The notes below the pieces were generated by a model. It was not told the origin of the DNA. It searched no databases and saw only the letters and a list, made by a program, of their open reading frames with translations. Of a stretch of DNA of 37,445 nt, positions 1 through 8,631 are shown piece by piece (position 1 is the first letter of the stretch; each line of letters opens with the position of its first letter). Source of the stretch: a virus; the IMG/VR virus record IMGVR_UViG_3300025098_000123, positions 1 to 37,445 of that record; one strand, 5' to 3'. Made by a program: the position numbers and the translations under genes.

Positions 1-1
1 A

Positions 2-79
2 TCTGCCTTAGCATTCGCTGAATTAAGAAATCCTTTTACTGACGAAATTAATCGCATGATACATATATTTATGCAGTAG
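2..79 (+). CDS. C-terminal end of an upstream gene (partial)
   Basis: The only frame open from the left edge encodes about 25 residues ending in ...NRMIHIFMQ before TAG at 77-79. It lies directly upstream of the tail tube gene, where T4 has the tail sheath gene, but the fragment is too short to identify. Confidence 0.4.
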   Translation, partial: SALAFAELRNPFTDEINRMIHIFMQ

Positions 80-153
80 ATCTATAATAGTCCACCTGTA
101 TAAAATATTATACAATCAATTGTAGTTCTTTTTGTTAATTTTCGTGTTGGAAG

Positions 154-161
154 ACTAAATA
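154..161 (+). promoter_or_regulatory. T4-type late promoter box, ACTAAATA
   Basis: The box is followed by exactly 5 bases and then the ATG of the tail tube gene. There is no Shine-Dalgarno in the spacer. In T4 late promoters transcription begins about 6 bases after the box, which would place the first base of the message on the start codon. Confidence 0.6.
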
Positions 162-166
162 TTGAT

Positions 167-706
167 ATGCCAGTTAATCAGACAATTCAAAATTTCTACC
201 GCACTGCAGCAGATCGTGACTTTTCTCGAGATTTTCTCTTCCGTGTTACACAAATGCAACTTCAAGGAGTACCAGCTTTAACAGAAAATGATCTTGTATA
301 CGTCAAGACAGCAGCTCTACCTGGACGTAGTATTACAAATGTAGCAGTACCTTATATGGGCCTTGCATTAAATGTACCTGGAACAGTGACATACCCAGGT
401 TCAGATGGATATGCTCTTAATTTTTATCTTGATGCGGATAGTGAACTTCGCAATTACTTTGAAGGAGCTTCACGCTCTTTATTTGATGATTTAAACTCTA
501 CTGGTGAATATGGTACTCCTGATGACGATTTCTTTATCCAGCTCGCACAGTTAGATAAAGAGCTTGAGCCTATTGCACAATACAAGCTAGTAGGAGCTTC
601 TTTACGTAATATTGATAATATAGGCTATAATATCTCCGACGGTACTGGTGCTACAGTTGAAGTTAATGCAACTATAGCGTACCACTACTATACAAAAGAG
701 CAGTAA
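167..706 (+). CDS. 19: Tail tube protein (gp19-like)
   Basis: The product is 179 residues (T4 gp19 has 163). It would polymerise as the inner tube through which DNA passes. The N-terminal half carries FLFRVTQMQLQGVP followed by a segment around VYVKTAALPGRSITNVAVPYMG. This beta-rich pattern, with a conserved positively charged 'P-G-R' turn, is typical of the T4 tube/Hcp fold. The C-terminus returns to strands (TVEVNATIAYHYY). It is first in a run of tail genes, ahead of a second tube-like protein, hub assembly proteins and the tape measure, which supports the call. A late box sits 5 bases before the ATG. The assignment rests on pattern and context, and a tube initiator is the main alternative. 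Confidence 0.7.
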   Translation: MPVNQTIQNFYRTAADRDFSRDFLFRVTQMQLQGVPALTENDLVYVKTAALPGRSITNVAVPYMGLALNVPGTVTYPGSDGYALNFYLDADSELRNYFEGASRSLFDDLNSTGEYGTPDDDFFIQLAQLDKELEPIAQYKLVGASLRNIDNIGYNISDGTGATVEVNATIAYHYYTKEQ

Positions 707-711
707 TATAG

Positions 712-1449
712 ATGGGACAACCTATTAAACAGCGCCTCCGTGTCCATCAAGATTGGTCTGGAGATATACCTCTCAAAAATCTTTGGGGAGTGCAATTTCA
801 GAGTAGGACTGGTCCATCTATGACTGAAGTTGGTAATCGTATTCGCAAGGTGCTTGAGGAGTACCAACCAAGAGCTTATCAAGTTGTTCCAGATTTAATT
901 GATAAATTTTCAGAAGATAGAGAAGGTTACTTATTGGCGCAGACTATTGCAATGCCTACTGAGAATGTTTCTATAAACACTACAGGGGTTGGTTCTGGAA
1001 CTGGTGGGTTGATAGACGGATATTACGCTGATAATAGAGGTACTTATGGTAGTGGAAATCAAATTAGTATTAGCTTTTTAGAAACTAATATTGATGTTGT
1101 TGATTATTTTATCAAGCCGTGGATTGTTGCAACTGCTTATAAAGGTTTAATTGAAGATGGTGATGCTGATACTGATATTAAATGTAATATTGTGGTAACA
1201 CAATATACTCGAGCAGATAACCATTATGAGGATAAGCTAGGATCGTCACAAAATGCTGCTATAAGAAATGAGACGAATGTAATTGATTATAAATTACGTA
1301 AAGCTACTACATTCTATAATTGCGCGCCATATAATACTCAAGGTGGTGATCAAATGAGTTATAACGCTATTAGTTTATCTGATATAACTAAGACTGTGGG
1401 TTGGATATTTTCCGATTACAAGCTAAGTACTCCAGGCTTGTACACATGA
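712..1449 (+). CDS. Tail-tube-fold protein (tube initiator or hub, gp54-like)
   Basis: The product is 245 residues. It resembles phage tube-family proteins: a basic N-terminus, a central strand-rich part with ISISFLETNIDVVDYFIKPW, then a C-terminal segment RKATTFYNCAPYNTQGGDQM and DITKTVGWIFSDY, which recall the 'aspect of tube' region where these proteins end. It starts five bases after the tail tube stop and overlaps the next ATG by four bases (ATGA), so the genes are probably translationally coupled. It is the only plus-strand gene here whose stop is TGA. It could be gp54 (tube initiator), a tube terminator or part of the hub; the sequence does not settle which. Confidence 0.5.
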   Translation: MGQPIKQRLRVHQDWSGDIPLKNLWGVQFQSRTGPSMTEVGNRIRKVLEEYQPRAYQVVPDLIDKFSEDREGYLLAQTIAMPTENVSINTTGVGSGTGGLIDGYYADNRGTYGSGNQISISFLETNIDVVDYFIKPWIVATAYKGLIEDGDADTDIKCNIVVTQYTRADNHYEDKLGSSQNAAIRNETNVIDYKLRKATTFYNCAPYNTQGGDQMSYNAISLSDITKTVGWIFSDYKLSTPGLYT

Positions 1450-2267
1450 AGTTTGATATTGAAGTAAAGTTACCTAGTAGTAAAATAAAAAGAATCCAAG
1501 AACTTAGTAATAAGGACTATCTCACTATAGTTAAATATATTAACAACGGTGATTACTATGGACTTAATAAATTTTTCGAAAACACTGTCATTGATGATGA
1601 TTTAAATATTTTCGATAGGCTATATTTACTTCTATATTATAGAATGACTTTTGTCGATAGTATTATTACTATGGATAAAGATGGTAAACAAATAGATATC
1701 AGCTTAGTGGCACTTCTTAATAAGCTAGAAGAAAACTATAGAGACTTTGAACTTACATTTAGCGAAAAGAATATTGAAGTTACGCTCGATCTACCTACTA
1801 TTTCATACTATAATACAATAGATGAACTATTTATTTCAACAATACAGAAGGTGAAGATAGGTAATAAATCTTTAACCTTTTATGAATTACCTGCTGCAGA
1901 GCAATCACAAATCCTTGACAATCTCCCTGTAGAAGTTTTCAATAAAATTAAAGCTTATATTGAATCTATATCAAATGATTTGCTCGATGTAACTGTTATT
2001 GCTGAGAATAAAGCGGTAGGAGTTGAAAGATTTGGTATTAATATTATTAGTAACGGTCTTATTGAATTAGTTGCAAATATTTTTACAACAGATTTAAATC
2101 AATTTTACAAACTGTTATACTATTTTCAAAATACTATTACCCCTGGCTCAAATATATTTTTCGATTTATCACCTATTGAAACAAAAATTATATTGAATCA
2201 ACATAATCTAAGAATCGAGGAAGAAAATAAAGAGCTTCAGAAAAATCAACAACAACAGCAACAATAG
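1446..2267 (+). CDS. Baseplate hub assembly protein, gp26/gp51-like (paralogue A)
   Basis: With the ATG at 1446 the product is 273 residues, starting MKFDIEVKLPSSKIKRI. The 'LPSS/PST-K' opening followed by a helical region resembles the T4 gp26 baseplate assembly family common in marine myoviruses. The stretch IGNKSLTFYELPAAEQ...LPVEVFNKIKAYIES closely parallels LGETSLSFNDLSVYER...LPLSLNNSIIDYISS in the next gene, so the two are probably paralogues. The protein ends in a run of glutamines (CAA/CAG repeats just before the TAG). The start overlaps the stop of the preceding gene by four bases. An earlier in-frame start at 1401 lies deep inside the upstream gene and is less likely. Confidence 0.5.
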   Translation: MKFDIEVKLPSSKIKRIQELSNKDYLTIVKYINNGDYYGLNKFFENTVIDDDLNIFDRLYLLLYYRMTFVDSIITMDKDGKQIDISLVALLNKLEENYRDFELTFSEKNIEVTLDLPTISYYNTIDELFISTIQKVKIGNKSLTFYELPAAEQSQILDNLPVEVFNKIKAYIESISNDLLDVTVIAENKAVGVERFGINIISNGLIELVANIFTTDLNQFYKLLYYFQNTITPGSNIFFDLSPIETKIILNQHNLRIEEENKELQKNQQQQQQ

Positions 2268-2286
2268 TTGCAATTTGAAAACATAT

Positions 2287-2294
2287 CATAAATA
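2287..2294 (+). promoter_or_regulatory. T4-type late promoter box, CATAAATA
   Basis: The box ends 5 bases before the ATG at 2300, in a 32-base gap between the two gp26-like genes. No Shine-Dalgarno is visible between box and start. Confidence 0.55.
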
Positions 2295-2299
2295 AAGTT

Positions 2300-3037
2300 A
2301 TGAACGCCGATGTCAAATCCTTCTTAAATGATCTTAAGCAAGTTAACGATGCAAGTACAGTATCGATTAAAGTACCATCAACTTCGAAAAAGGCTACATT
2401 TAAAAAATTTAATGTGACACAACAAAAGAAACTCCTCAAGTCTGCTTTTGATGGTGTGCAAGGATCAGTAGAAAGTTTAAACGTATTTAGCGATATTGTT
2501 AAAGATAACTGCCAAGATGATGTAGAGTTTTTAGTATGTGATAGAATACCAATTTTGCTTGAATTGCGTAAAGCGACATCCGGTAACACGTTTTTAATCG
2601 ATGAAAAAGATTATGATTTAAGCGAACTTCCAACATATAACATTAAAGATGTTAATCTTACAGCAACTATTGAGGATAGTGGTATTGAAGCCACATGTAA
2701 GGTACCAACTATTGATACTGATATAAAAATTAATAAAAAGATTATTACGGAGTTAGGCAAGCTTACACAAGAACAGCAAGAAAAGCAAAGTATTGAGCTT
2801 GTATTAACTTATGAAATTATTAAGTTTGTTGATGCAATTAAGCTAGGTGAAACATCTTTAAGCTTTAATGATCTTAGTGTCTATGAAAGAGTTAAAGTGG
2901 TTAATGAACTTCCTTTATCGTTAAATAATTCTATAATCGATTATATATCAAGCGTTAAAAAAGTTGAAGATAGATGTCTTACTTTTGATGATGATGCAGT
3001 AGTGAATATTGATGCTGGATTCTTAGCAGCAGACTAA
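2300..3037 (+). CDS. 26: Baseplate hub assembly protein, gp26-like (paralogue B)
   Basis: The product is 245 residues. The segment VSIKVPSTSKKATFKKFNV followed by a helix with lysines (TQQKKLLKSAF) matches the start of the T4 gp26-type baseplate family, in which a 'PST-KK-' strand leads into 'F+PF-V+-EK'. In T4 this family (gp26, gp51) assists assembly of the central baseplate hub. A region near residue 190 repeats a motif found in the preceding gene, consistent with tandem duplication and divergence. It lies directly before the tape measure gene, as expected for hub assembly functions, and has its own late box 5 bases upstream of the ATG. Confidence 0.6.
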   Translation: MNADVKSFLNDLKQVNDASTVSIKVPSTSKKATFKKFNVTQQKKLLKSAFDGVQGSVESLNVFSDIVKDNCQDDVEFLVCDRIPILLELRKATSGNTFLIDEKDYDLSELPTYNIKDVNLTATIEDSGIEATCKVPTIDTDIKINKKIITELGKLTQEQQEKQSIELVLTYEIIKFVDAIKLGETSLSFNDLSVYERVKVVNELPLSLNNSIIDYISSVKKVEDRCLTFDDDAVVNIDAGFLAAD

Positions 3038-3046
3038 TGCTCTAAG

Positions 3047-3054
3047 ATTAAATA
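3047..3054 (+). promoter_or_regulatory. T4-type late promoter box, ATTAAATA
   Basis: The box ends 5 bases before a GTG start at 3060. The fixed spacing supports GTG as the genuine start of the tape measure gene. Confidence 0.55.
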
Positions 3055-3059
3055 TATTT

Positions 3060-4844
3060 GTGGCTGATGATATATCACAAATAGTTGATGGCTTGAGAAT
3101 TATTACTGCTCAGAAGTCAATTGAAGACGAGGCCTCTGGTACAAAAACTAAAGGTAAAAAGGGCGTAATTATTGATTCAAAGGCTGGTAATAAAAAGTCA
3201 CGAGAAAAAGAGAAACCTGTAAGTGCCACACTCACATCAAATGAGACGACGAGGTACACTAAGATATTCGAAATCCTCCGTAATGTCATTAACCCTGATC
3301 CAGAAGCTGCAAGAACTGGAGATACGTCTGCTAAAGACAAAGTTAAAGGTATGTCTGCAACTACTGAAGGAGCTGCCGGCGCTAAGGAAGCTGAAGGAGG
3401 GCTACTTGAGAAGCTAGGCGCGTTAGGTGCTTTGCTTGCTACGTTAGGTCCATTACTATGGGGTTTAATTAAGAAAAAGTTTTTCGAATACATGGGTAAG
3501 TTTCTCAAGTTTCTTAAAGGTGCTTTTGTTAAGCTTTTTAAGGGTATTGGTAGGTTATTGGCAAAGTTTGGGCGATTTTTATTTAACGGTGCTAAAAAGG
3601 CAGCCAAGGCTATTTGGAGAGGTCTTAAAAAAGTTGGTAGAAGATTGCTAGGATTTCTTAAGAATGCGGCAAGTAAAGTAGGGGGCGCGATTAAAGGCAT
3701 GTTTAGCGCGCTATGGAATTCGAAATGGGCTAATGCTTTAAAAGGTGCAGTTAAAGGTGCTTTTAATTCAATGAAGGGGTTTTTGTCTAAAGCTCTTAAT
3801 ATGGTTAAGGGAGGTGCAAAAGCTGTAGCCAGTAGTGCTTCCGCCGCCGTCAATGCAGCGCGTGGTGGTGGAGGAGGGGGTGGTGGGTCAAGTAGGGGAT
3901 TTTGGGGAACTCTATATGATAAAGGTTCGAACCTTGTCAAGTCAGGAATTGATAAAACGAAGTCCGCTATAAAGACTACTGTTAAAGCAGTTAAAGCAGC
4001 TCCCGGAGTTATTAAGCAAGGTCTTCAATCAGGAGTAAATATGGTTAAGTCTGGTGTAAAGTATACCAAAGGAGCAGTACAATATGTAGGTGGTAAAATT
4101 TTAAAAGGTGTAGGACAAGCAAAAACGGCCTTAGGTAAAGTCTTGAAACCGGCATTAAAAACTGGGTCTAGAAAGTTATTAACAAAAATTCCTATTGTTG
4201 GTTCAGCTCTTGAAGCTGCGTTTACTGCTTACGATGTAAACCAATATGCTGATAACCCAGAACTCGGTATTGAAGAATTAAAGACAAAAATAGGTAATCG
4301 AGTTGTAAAGGGTGTTGGTGGAGTCGCCGGCGGTGCCATGGCAGCTGCATTAGTAAATGGAGTTCCTGGTGGTATACTTGTTTCTATCCCAGCGTATATG
4401 ATTGGTGATTATCTTGGAAGATTTGTAGCTGATCAGCTGACTCAAGTTTTCCCTATGACGAAGCTTGGAGGTGTAGTAATGGATGCATTTGGCATAACAC
4501 CAGCATCTTCCCCAGAGGAGGTTGCATCTCAGGTCAAGAAAGTTGAGGATGGTGTAATTACTCATGGTGGTCAGACAGTAAGAATTAATAGTAGGGATGA
4601 TGTATTAGCTCTTAAGACGGGAGGACCTCTTGATTCGTTTTTAAAGAGTAAAGATTCTAATGGAATACAAGATGCAGCAGTCTTTAACGATATTAAGAGT
4701 GTTAATATAGCTCAGCTTCAAATTCTTACTAGTATAAGAGATGGTATCATGGCTTTAGGAAGAGCCGGTCAAGCAAGTACATCAAGCGGACCATCAACGG
4801 TAAACCTTAAACCTAATCTCGCAACAATAGAATATTACGCATAA
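3060..4844 (+). CDS. 29: Tail tape measure / hub protein (gp29-like)
   Basis: The product is 594 residues, very close to the 590 of T4 gp29. The start is GTG, chosen because a late box lies exactly 5 bases upstream. Residues 1-110 are polar and charged. Residues about 114-250 form a long Leu/Phe/Lys/Gly amphipathic and partly hydrophobic region, typical of tape measures that insert in the host membrane. An eight-glycine run lies at 269-276, followed by another Lys/Val/Gly-rich stretch to about residue 370. A hydrophobic segment follows at about 410-450 (VAGGAMAAALVNGVPGG), then a polar C-terminal region (VEDGVITHGGQTVRI). The position between gp26-like genes and gp48 fits. The last base of its stop is the first base of the gp48 start. 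Confidence 0.6.
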   Translation: MADDISQIVDGLRIITAQKSIEDEASGTKTKGKKGVIIDSKAGNKKSREKEKPVSATLTSNETTRYTKIFEILRNVINPDPEAARTGDTSAKDKVKGMSATTEGAAGAKEAEGGLLEKLGALGALLATLGPLLWGLIKKKFFEYMGKFLKFLKGAFVKLFKGIGRLLAKFGRFLFNGAKKAAKAIWRGLKKVGRRLLGFLKNAASKVGGAIKGMFSALWNSKWANALKGAVKGAFNSMKGFLSKALNMVKGGAKAVASSASAAVNAARGGGGGGGGSSRGFWGTLYDKGSNLVKSGIDKTKSAIKTTVKAVKAAPGVIKQGLQSGVNMVKSGVKYTKGAVQYVGGKILKGVGQAKTALGKVLKPALKTGSRKLLTKIPIVGSALEAAFTAYDVNQYADNPELGIEELKTKIGNRVVKGVGGVAGGAMAAALVNGVPGGILVSIPAYMIGDYLGRFVADQLTQVFPMTKLGGVVMDAFGITPASSPEEVASQVKKVEDGVITHGGQTVRINSRDDVLALKTGGPLDSFLKSKDSNGIQDAAVFNDIKSVNIAQLQILTSIRDGIMALGRAGQASTSSGPSTVNLKPNLATIEYYA

Positions 4845-6007
4845 TGAGTACAATTTTAGTTAATACAGGCCAATCTACAGTAGTCGAATCTGTCGATATA
4901 TTAGTACCTGGCGCAGGAGATATAAAAACATTAAAACTACCTAACGAGGATGTTCAGCCAAAATTAGCACCTAATGGTATTATTGATGTCGTTAATGATT
5001 TTAGTTGGTATGCTGGACCTAAAGCAAGTGCAGCGGTTTTAGATAAGACACCGTGTGTATTTTTAACAGAACGAGAGCAAAAAATTAGCTCTTTGATTTC
5101 TGGTGCGATATATTATTTAAAAGCAGCAGCTAAAGGGGTTAAAGCTGTTAGCGATAATGTTAATGATGTATTTGGTGTTGATCCTATAGCATTACTTGGT
5201 AAACTTAATTCTCAAGGTAGTGAGGGGGGTATGATGAGTAATATAAAAGGCACTGTTGGTAAATTTAAAGATGCGCTTGATGAGTATGCGGTAGAAGATA
5301 CTGAGTTACTAGCAGCTCATAATCTTAAATCGTTAGAGGGTATTTATCTAACTACCAAAACCGGATTTCAATATAGATTACCTTTTTATGATCCTCAGCA
5401 AACAATAACGAGTGAATGGGGCGAGAAACGAGAGGAAACAGGAGGAGTACTAGGTGGTTACATTACTGGGGCTATGAGTAAGGGAGAACAATTTTCCGAA
5501 ATAATGAACATTACTCAGCCGGGTGTTTATATTGAAAAGCCTAAATATTTTCAGCATGCTACCGATGGTATGAAGAGAACAATTAAGTTCCCGCTCTTAA
5601 ATACTATTCGTAGGGCTGATGTTAATCAAGTACAGCAAAATTATGAATTACTTTGGTTATTGGCTTTTCAGAATAAATCTTATAAAACTTCTTTTGCTAA
5701 AAGCCCACCACCGAAACTATACACAATTTCAGTGCCAGGTCAGTTTTCCATGCCGTATGCCTATATTTCAAACTTATCGATTAACTTTTTAGGTACTGTG
5801 AGACGTGCATCTGTTTCTACACCTATACTTTCTGATAAAACAGTAATATCTAAACCAGTTCAAGTACCTGTACCGGAGGCGTATGAGGTAACAATAGAAT
5901 TTACATCACTAATTGGTGATTACGGTAATACAATGATGAGTGACGCGTTTACTACATCTATTATTAACGACACAGTAACCCGAGGAACAGCTCCGGCGAC
6001 CAATTAA
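4844..6007 (+). CDS. 48: Baseplate tail tube cap (gp48-like)
   Basis: The product is 387 residues (T4 gp48: 364). In T4, gp48 sits on the hub and, with gp54, forms the platform for tube polymerisation. Diagnostic-looking segments are an early FSWYAGPKASAAVLD, then YRLPFYDPQQTITSEWG, a central MKRTIKFPLLNT, then NYELLWLLAFQNKSYKTSF, PPPKLYTISVPGQFSMPY, and a terminal strand VPVPEAYEVTIEFTSL that matches the 'IPDA-xV-I-FT-L' ending of this family. The start overlaps the tape measure stop by one base (TAATG), indicating coupling. The tape measure-gp48 order is the T4 order. Confidence 0.65.
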   Translation: MSTILVNTGQSTVVESVDILVPGAGDIKTLKLPNEDVQPKLAPNGIIDVVNDFSWYAGPKASAAVLDKTPCVFLTEREQKISSLISGAIYYLKAAAKGVKAVSDNVNDVFGVDPIALLGKLNSQGSEGGMMSNIKGTVGKFKDALDEYAVEDTELLAAHNLKSLEGIYLTTKTGFQYRLPFYDPQQTITSEWGEKREETGGVLGGYITGAMSKGEQFSEIMNITQPGVYIEKPKYFQHATDGMKRTIKFPLLNTIRRADVNQVQQNYELLWLLAFQNKSYKTSFAKSPPPKLYTISVPGQFSMPYAYISNLSINFLGTVRRASVSTPILSDKTVISKPVQVPVPEAYEVTIEFTSLIGDYGNTMMSDAFTTSIINDTVTRGTAPATN

Positions 6008-6011
6008 AAAC

Positions 6012-6383
6012 ATGAGTACAATAATAAATGGAAAAGCCCAAAATGAGATTACAGATTTAGCCACTTTAAGTCGTAATTTGTATGAAAATATATTTAATGT
6101 TAACTTAATTGAAGATAATAATGTTTATTTTTATAACCTTTTAAACAAGGTAATTTTCCCAGACGATATAAGTGATGAGTTTACTGATGAAATTACTTTA
6201 ATGTCTGATAAGCCTTGGACTATGTTATCCTTTCAATTATATGGTACGATTAATTTATGGTGGACAGTTTACCTTTTAAATAAACCTGACTATATATTTA
6301 AAGCACAGGCTAATAATACATATAAATTTATTAAGTCTAAGTATATAACTAGTGTGCTAAATAGAATTACAATAAAAGATTAA
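6012..6383 (+). CDS. 53: Baseplate wedge protein (gp53-like)
   Basis: The product is 123 residues, shorter than T4 gp53 (196). The central part, with WTMLSFQLYGTINLWWTVYLLN followed by a short helix and ANNTYKFIKSKYITSVL, has the 'Y-x(3,5)-LWWxI...N' pattern of gp53/LysM-like wedge proteins, which clamp the wedge gp25-gp6-gp7 complex. It begins four bases after gp48 with no Shine-Dalgarno and ends one base before the hub gene. The short length suggests only the core domain is kept. The call is from motif and context. Confidence 0.55.
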   Translation: MSTIINGKAQNEITDLATLSRNLYENIFNVNLIEDNNVYFYNLLNKVIFPDDISDEFTDEITLMSDKPWTMLSFQLYGTINLWWTVYLLNKPDYIFKAQANNTYKFIKSKYITSVLNRITIKD

Positions 6384-6384
6384 T

Positions 6385-8631
6385 ATGGTTATTTATAGCA
6401 ACAATCTTCATGAAAAACTTCAGGGTATTGCAATAAGTAGAGATTACTTAAAGTACAATACTCCGTTTTGTGATATAGTTGACGATCCTGATTTTCAATT
6501 AGATATTGACTTAGCTGTTGGATATAACAACGCAATTAATGGTAATCTTGCCGTAGCTGAAAACTTCGTACAGAATTTAGTTCTTAACAGCGGGCAGTTA
6601 GACTGGTCTACTTTAGATTTTTATACATCTAAAATTGTTAATAATCCAATCTTTGACTCAATAGTACGCGATATTAAAAGTCGATTTGATAATCCTGAAC
6701 TTTACTCAGACGGGTATCAGGAATCTCTTAATGATCAGCTAAAGGATTGTCTTAATTCACCATGTAATTTGTTTTTAGATACTAGTGATAGTATTGGTAG
6801 AATGGCTCAAGCTGCTTCTACTAAATCTGCTGCTAATACTTTCGGAGTAGGAGATCTAAAAGATACTTTTACTAATATGATCGGTGAACTTGATCAGGCG
6901 GTTTTTAATAAAATTCCTGCACTATTTCAAGATGGGTTTGTCGAGGTTACTCAACTGGCCAACAAGGCTTGGACTAATACTCAAGCTGTGCTAGCAGGTA
7001 AAAAGAACCTATCAGAACTTTCTAAGTTAGCACAAGGAGGACAATCCCTTAGAAACACAGATAAAGTCTATAGATATACTCCTGATATTAAATCTTATTT
7101 TGATTTTAACACTACTGGGTCTGCAATCCTTAATAAGGTTAAAGAAAATCTAGGAGGGTGCTTTGACAAATATCAGAATAAGTATCGATACAATCCATAC
7201 ATTGATAACACATCGTTTCCATCTGGGACACATCCAGTGTATGTTAATGGTGAAACTATTGAAGCAGATGGAGCTAATAAAGTTCAAAGGGTAACTGACA
7301 ATAATAAGAATATGAGAGGGCAGACTGGCAACTTTTCCAGTTTACCACCATATGATAATACCCCTGTTAATGGTAAGGGATACTCTGACGGTAAAGTAGC
7401 AATTTCAAAGACATTTACTTTACAATCAAAGAAACGGGGTGTAACATCTCATTACTCTGTTTTTGCTGGTCTTGTAGACTATGGGGAGAAACGAATTTGG
7501 TATGAAGATTATTCTGCTTTAGCTGGTGATAAAATGACTTTGAAAGGTATTAGTAATCTAGGTGAAAATACATACAGGCTTGGTGCATCATATATGAGTT
7601 CTGGTGGTTTAACCGAGTTAGGAAAAGCTATTAAAGGGCAGTTATCAGATAGTGATAAAAGGTCTATTGGTCTTAATAATGTGACTGGTGCTATTGCGGT
7701 GGGTTGGAAGCATGATCTTACTGACACGGGTATGGAAAATCTTTACAATACACCTAAATCTGGTATTGTTAATGATGGTGTTGCTATAAGTCAGACTCTA
7801 TTTAGACGGTTTACAAATGATCCAACCGTTACACCTTTAAGTAAGAACTACAAAACTCCCTTACAACTTAGTAATGAATTTTTTGCTGCAATGAGAGTAC
7901 CTAATGGTAAGTGGTATTACTATAAAGTTATTGACTGGAATGGTCAAAAAGAATCTAACGTTGATATGACAGTTGGTGCATATCAACATTTTATGAGAGC
8001 AAATGACTTAGGTGAACTTGGTGGAGCTAGCAAAGGTGTGCCTATTAGTGATACTGGATGGACTCGTATTAAAAAGATTGCGCATGATAATCTTGGTACT
8101 ATTGAGGTCAAGCTTTGTCAAGGTAGTATTGACAATATTAAAGCGCAAATGGGTGATATGCCTGAAGAGCTAGTTGAAACTAACCCTAATGTTAGTTATG
8201 CTTTGAATGGAACTCGTAATAAACCTATTCAACCAAAATTAGCTAATATGATTAATGCAGCTAGTGCAAAATCTGGCTATAAGATAGTTGTCTATTCAGG
8301 TGGTCAAGTCGCAGCACGCGATGGTGGCCGTAACGGTGTAAACCGAACAGGTTCAAAGAGGCATGATGATGGTTGGGCTGCTGATATAAGGGTGTATGAT
8401 GGAAGTACTAGATTAAGTGCAGAAAATCCAAACCATTTTGATAAGCTCTATCAATTTTCTAAAATACTTAAGAGTGTTGGTATTGAGAGTATTGGAGCTG
8501 GTCCAGGTTATATGGCAGGAAACTTACACATTGATATCGCTATTAGTAATGGTAGGAGTGGTGCACAAGCTACAAAATGGGGTGTTAATGGTAGAAGTGC
8601 TAATACACCACGGTGGTTAAGAAGTGTTTAA
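6385..8631 (+). CDS. Baseplate hub protein with C-terminal M15-type peptidase (gp5 functional analogue)
   Basis: The product is 748 residues. The first 250 residues are mixed helical and resemble no domain I can name; the middle (about 280-600) is strand-rich. The last 130 residues look like a D-Ala-D-Ala carboxypeptidase/M15 zinc peptidase. YKIVVYSGG (632-640) corresponds to the 'SGYR' strand; SKRHDDGWAAD gives H660 and D667 with H-x6-D spacing; GNLHIDIA gives H715 and D717. These are the usual zinc and catalytic ligands. Placed after gp48 and gp53, it is probably the tail-tip enzyme that opens peptidoglycan during DNA entry, where T4 uses a gp5 lysozyme. The gene ends convergently with the minus-strand gene, sharing bases 8629-8630 in opposing stop codons. 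Confidence 0.65.
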   Translation: MVIYSNNLHEKLQGIAISRDYLKYNTPFCDIVDDPDFQLDIDLAVGYNNAINGNLAVAENFVQNLVLNSGQLDWSTLDFYTSKIVNNPIFDSIVRDIKSRFDNPELYSDGYQESLNDQLKDCLNSPCNLFLDTSDSIGRMAQAASTKSAANTFGVGDLKDTFTNMIGELDQAVFNKIPALFQDGFVEVTQLANKAWTNTQAVLAGKKNLSELSKLAQGGQSLRNTDKVYRYTPDIKSYFDFNTTGSAILNKVKENLGGCFDKYQNKYRYNPYIDNTSFPSGTHPVYVNGETIEADGANKVQRVTDNNKNMRGQTGNFSSLPPYDNTPVNGKGYSDGKVAISKTFTLQSKKRGVTSHYSVFAGLVDYGEKRIWYEDYSALAGDKMTLKGISNLGENTYRLGASYMSSGGLTELGKAIKGQLSDSDKRSIGLNNVTGAIAVGWKHDLTDTGMENLYNTPKSGIVNDGVAISQTLFRRFTNDPTVTPLSKNYKTPLQLSNEFFAAMRVPNGKWYYYKVIDWNGQKESNVDMTVGAYQHFMRANDLGELGGASKGVPISDTGWTRIKKIAHDNLGTIEVKLCQGSIDNIKAQMGDMPEELVETNPNVSYALNGTRNKPIQPKLANMINAASAKSGYKIVVYSGGQVAARDGGRNGVNRTGSKRHDDGWAADIRVYDGSTRLSAENPNHFDKLYQFSKILKSVGIESIGAGPGYMAGNLHIDIAISNGRSGAQATKWGVNGRSANTPRWLRSV

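Noticed and set aside
80-153. Small inverted repeats (GTATAA/TTATAC and TACAAT/ATTGTA with a T-run) before the tail tube gene
   Set aside because: Six-base AT-only stems are expected by chance in AT-rich DNA; too weak to call a terminator.
3110-3940. Minus-strand ORF of 276 codons inside the tape measure gene
   Set aside because: It is a composition shadow of the Lys/Gly/Ala-rich region, with a poly-Pro run opposite the poly-Gly; the sense gene has promoter and operon support.
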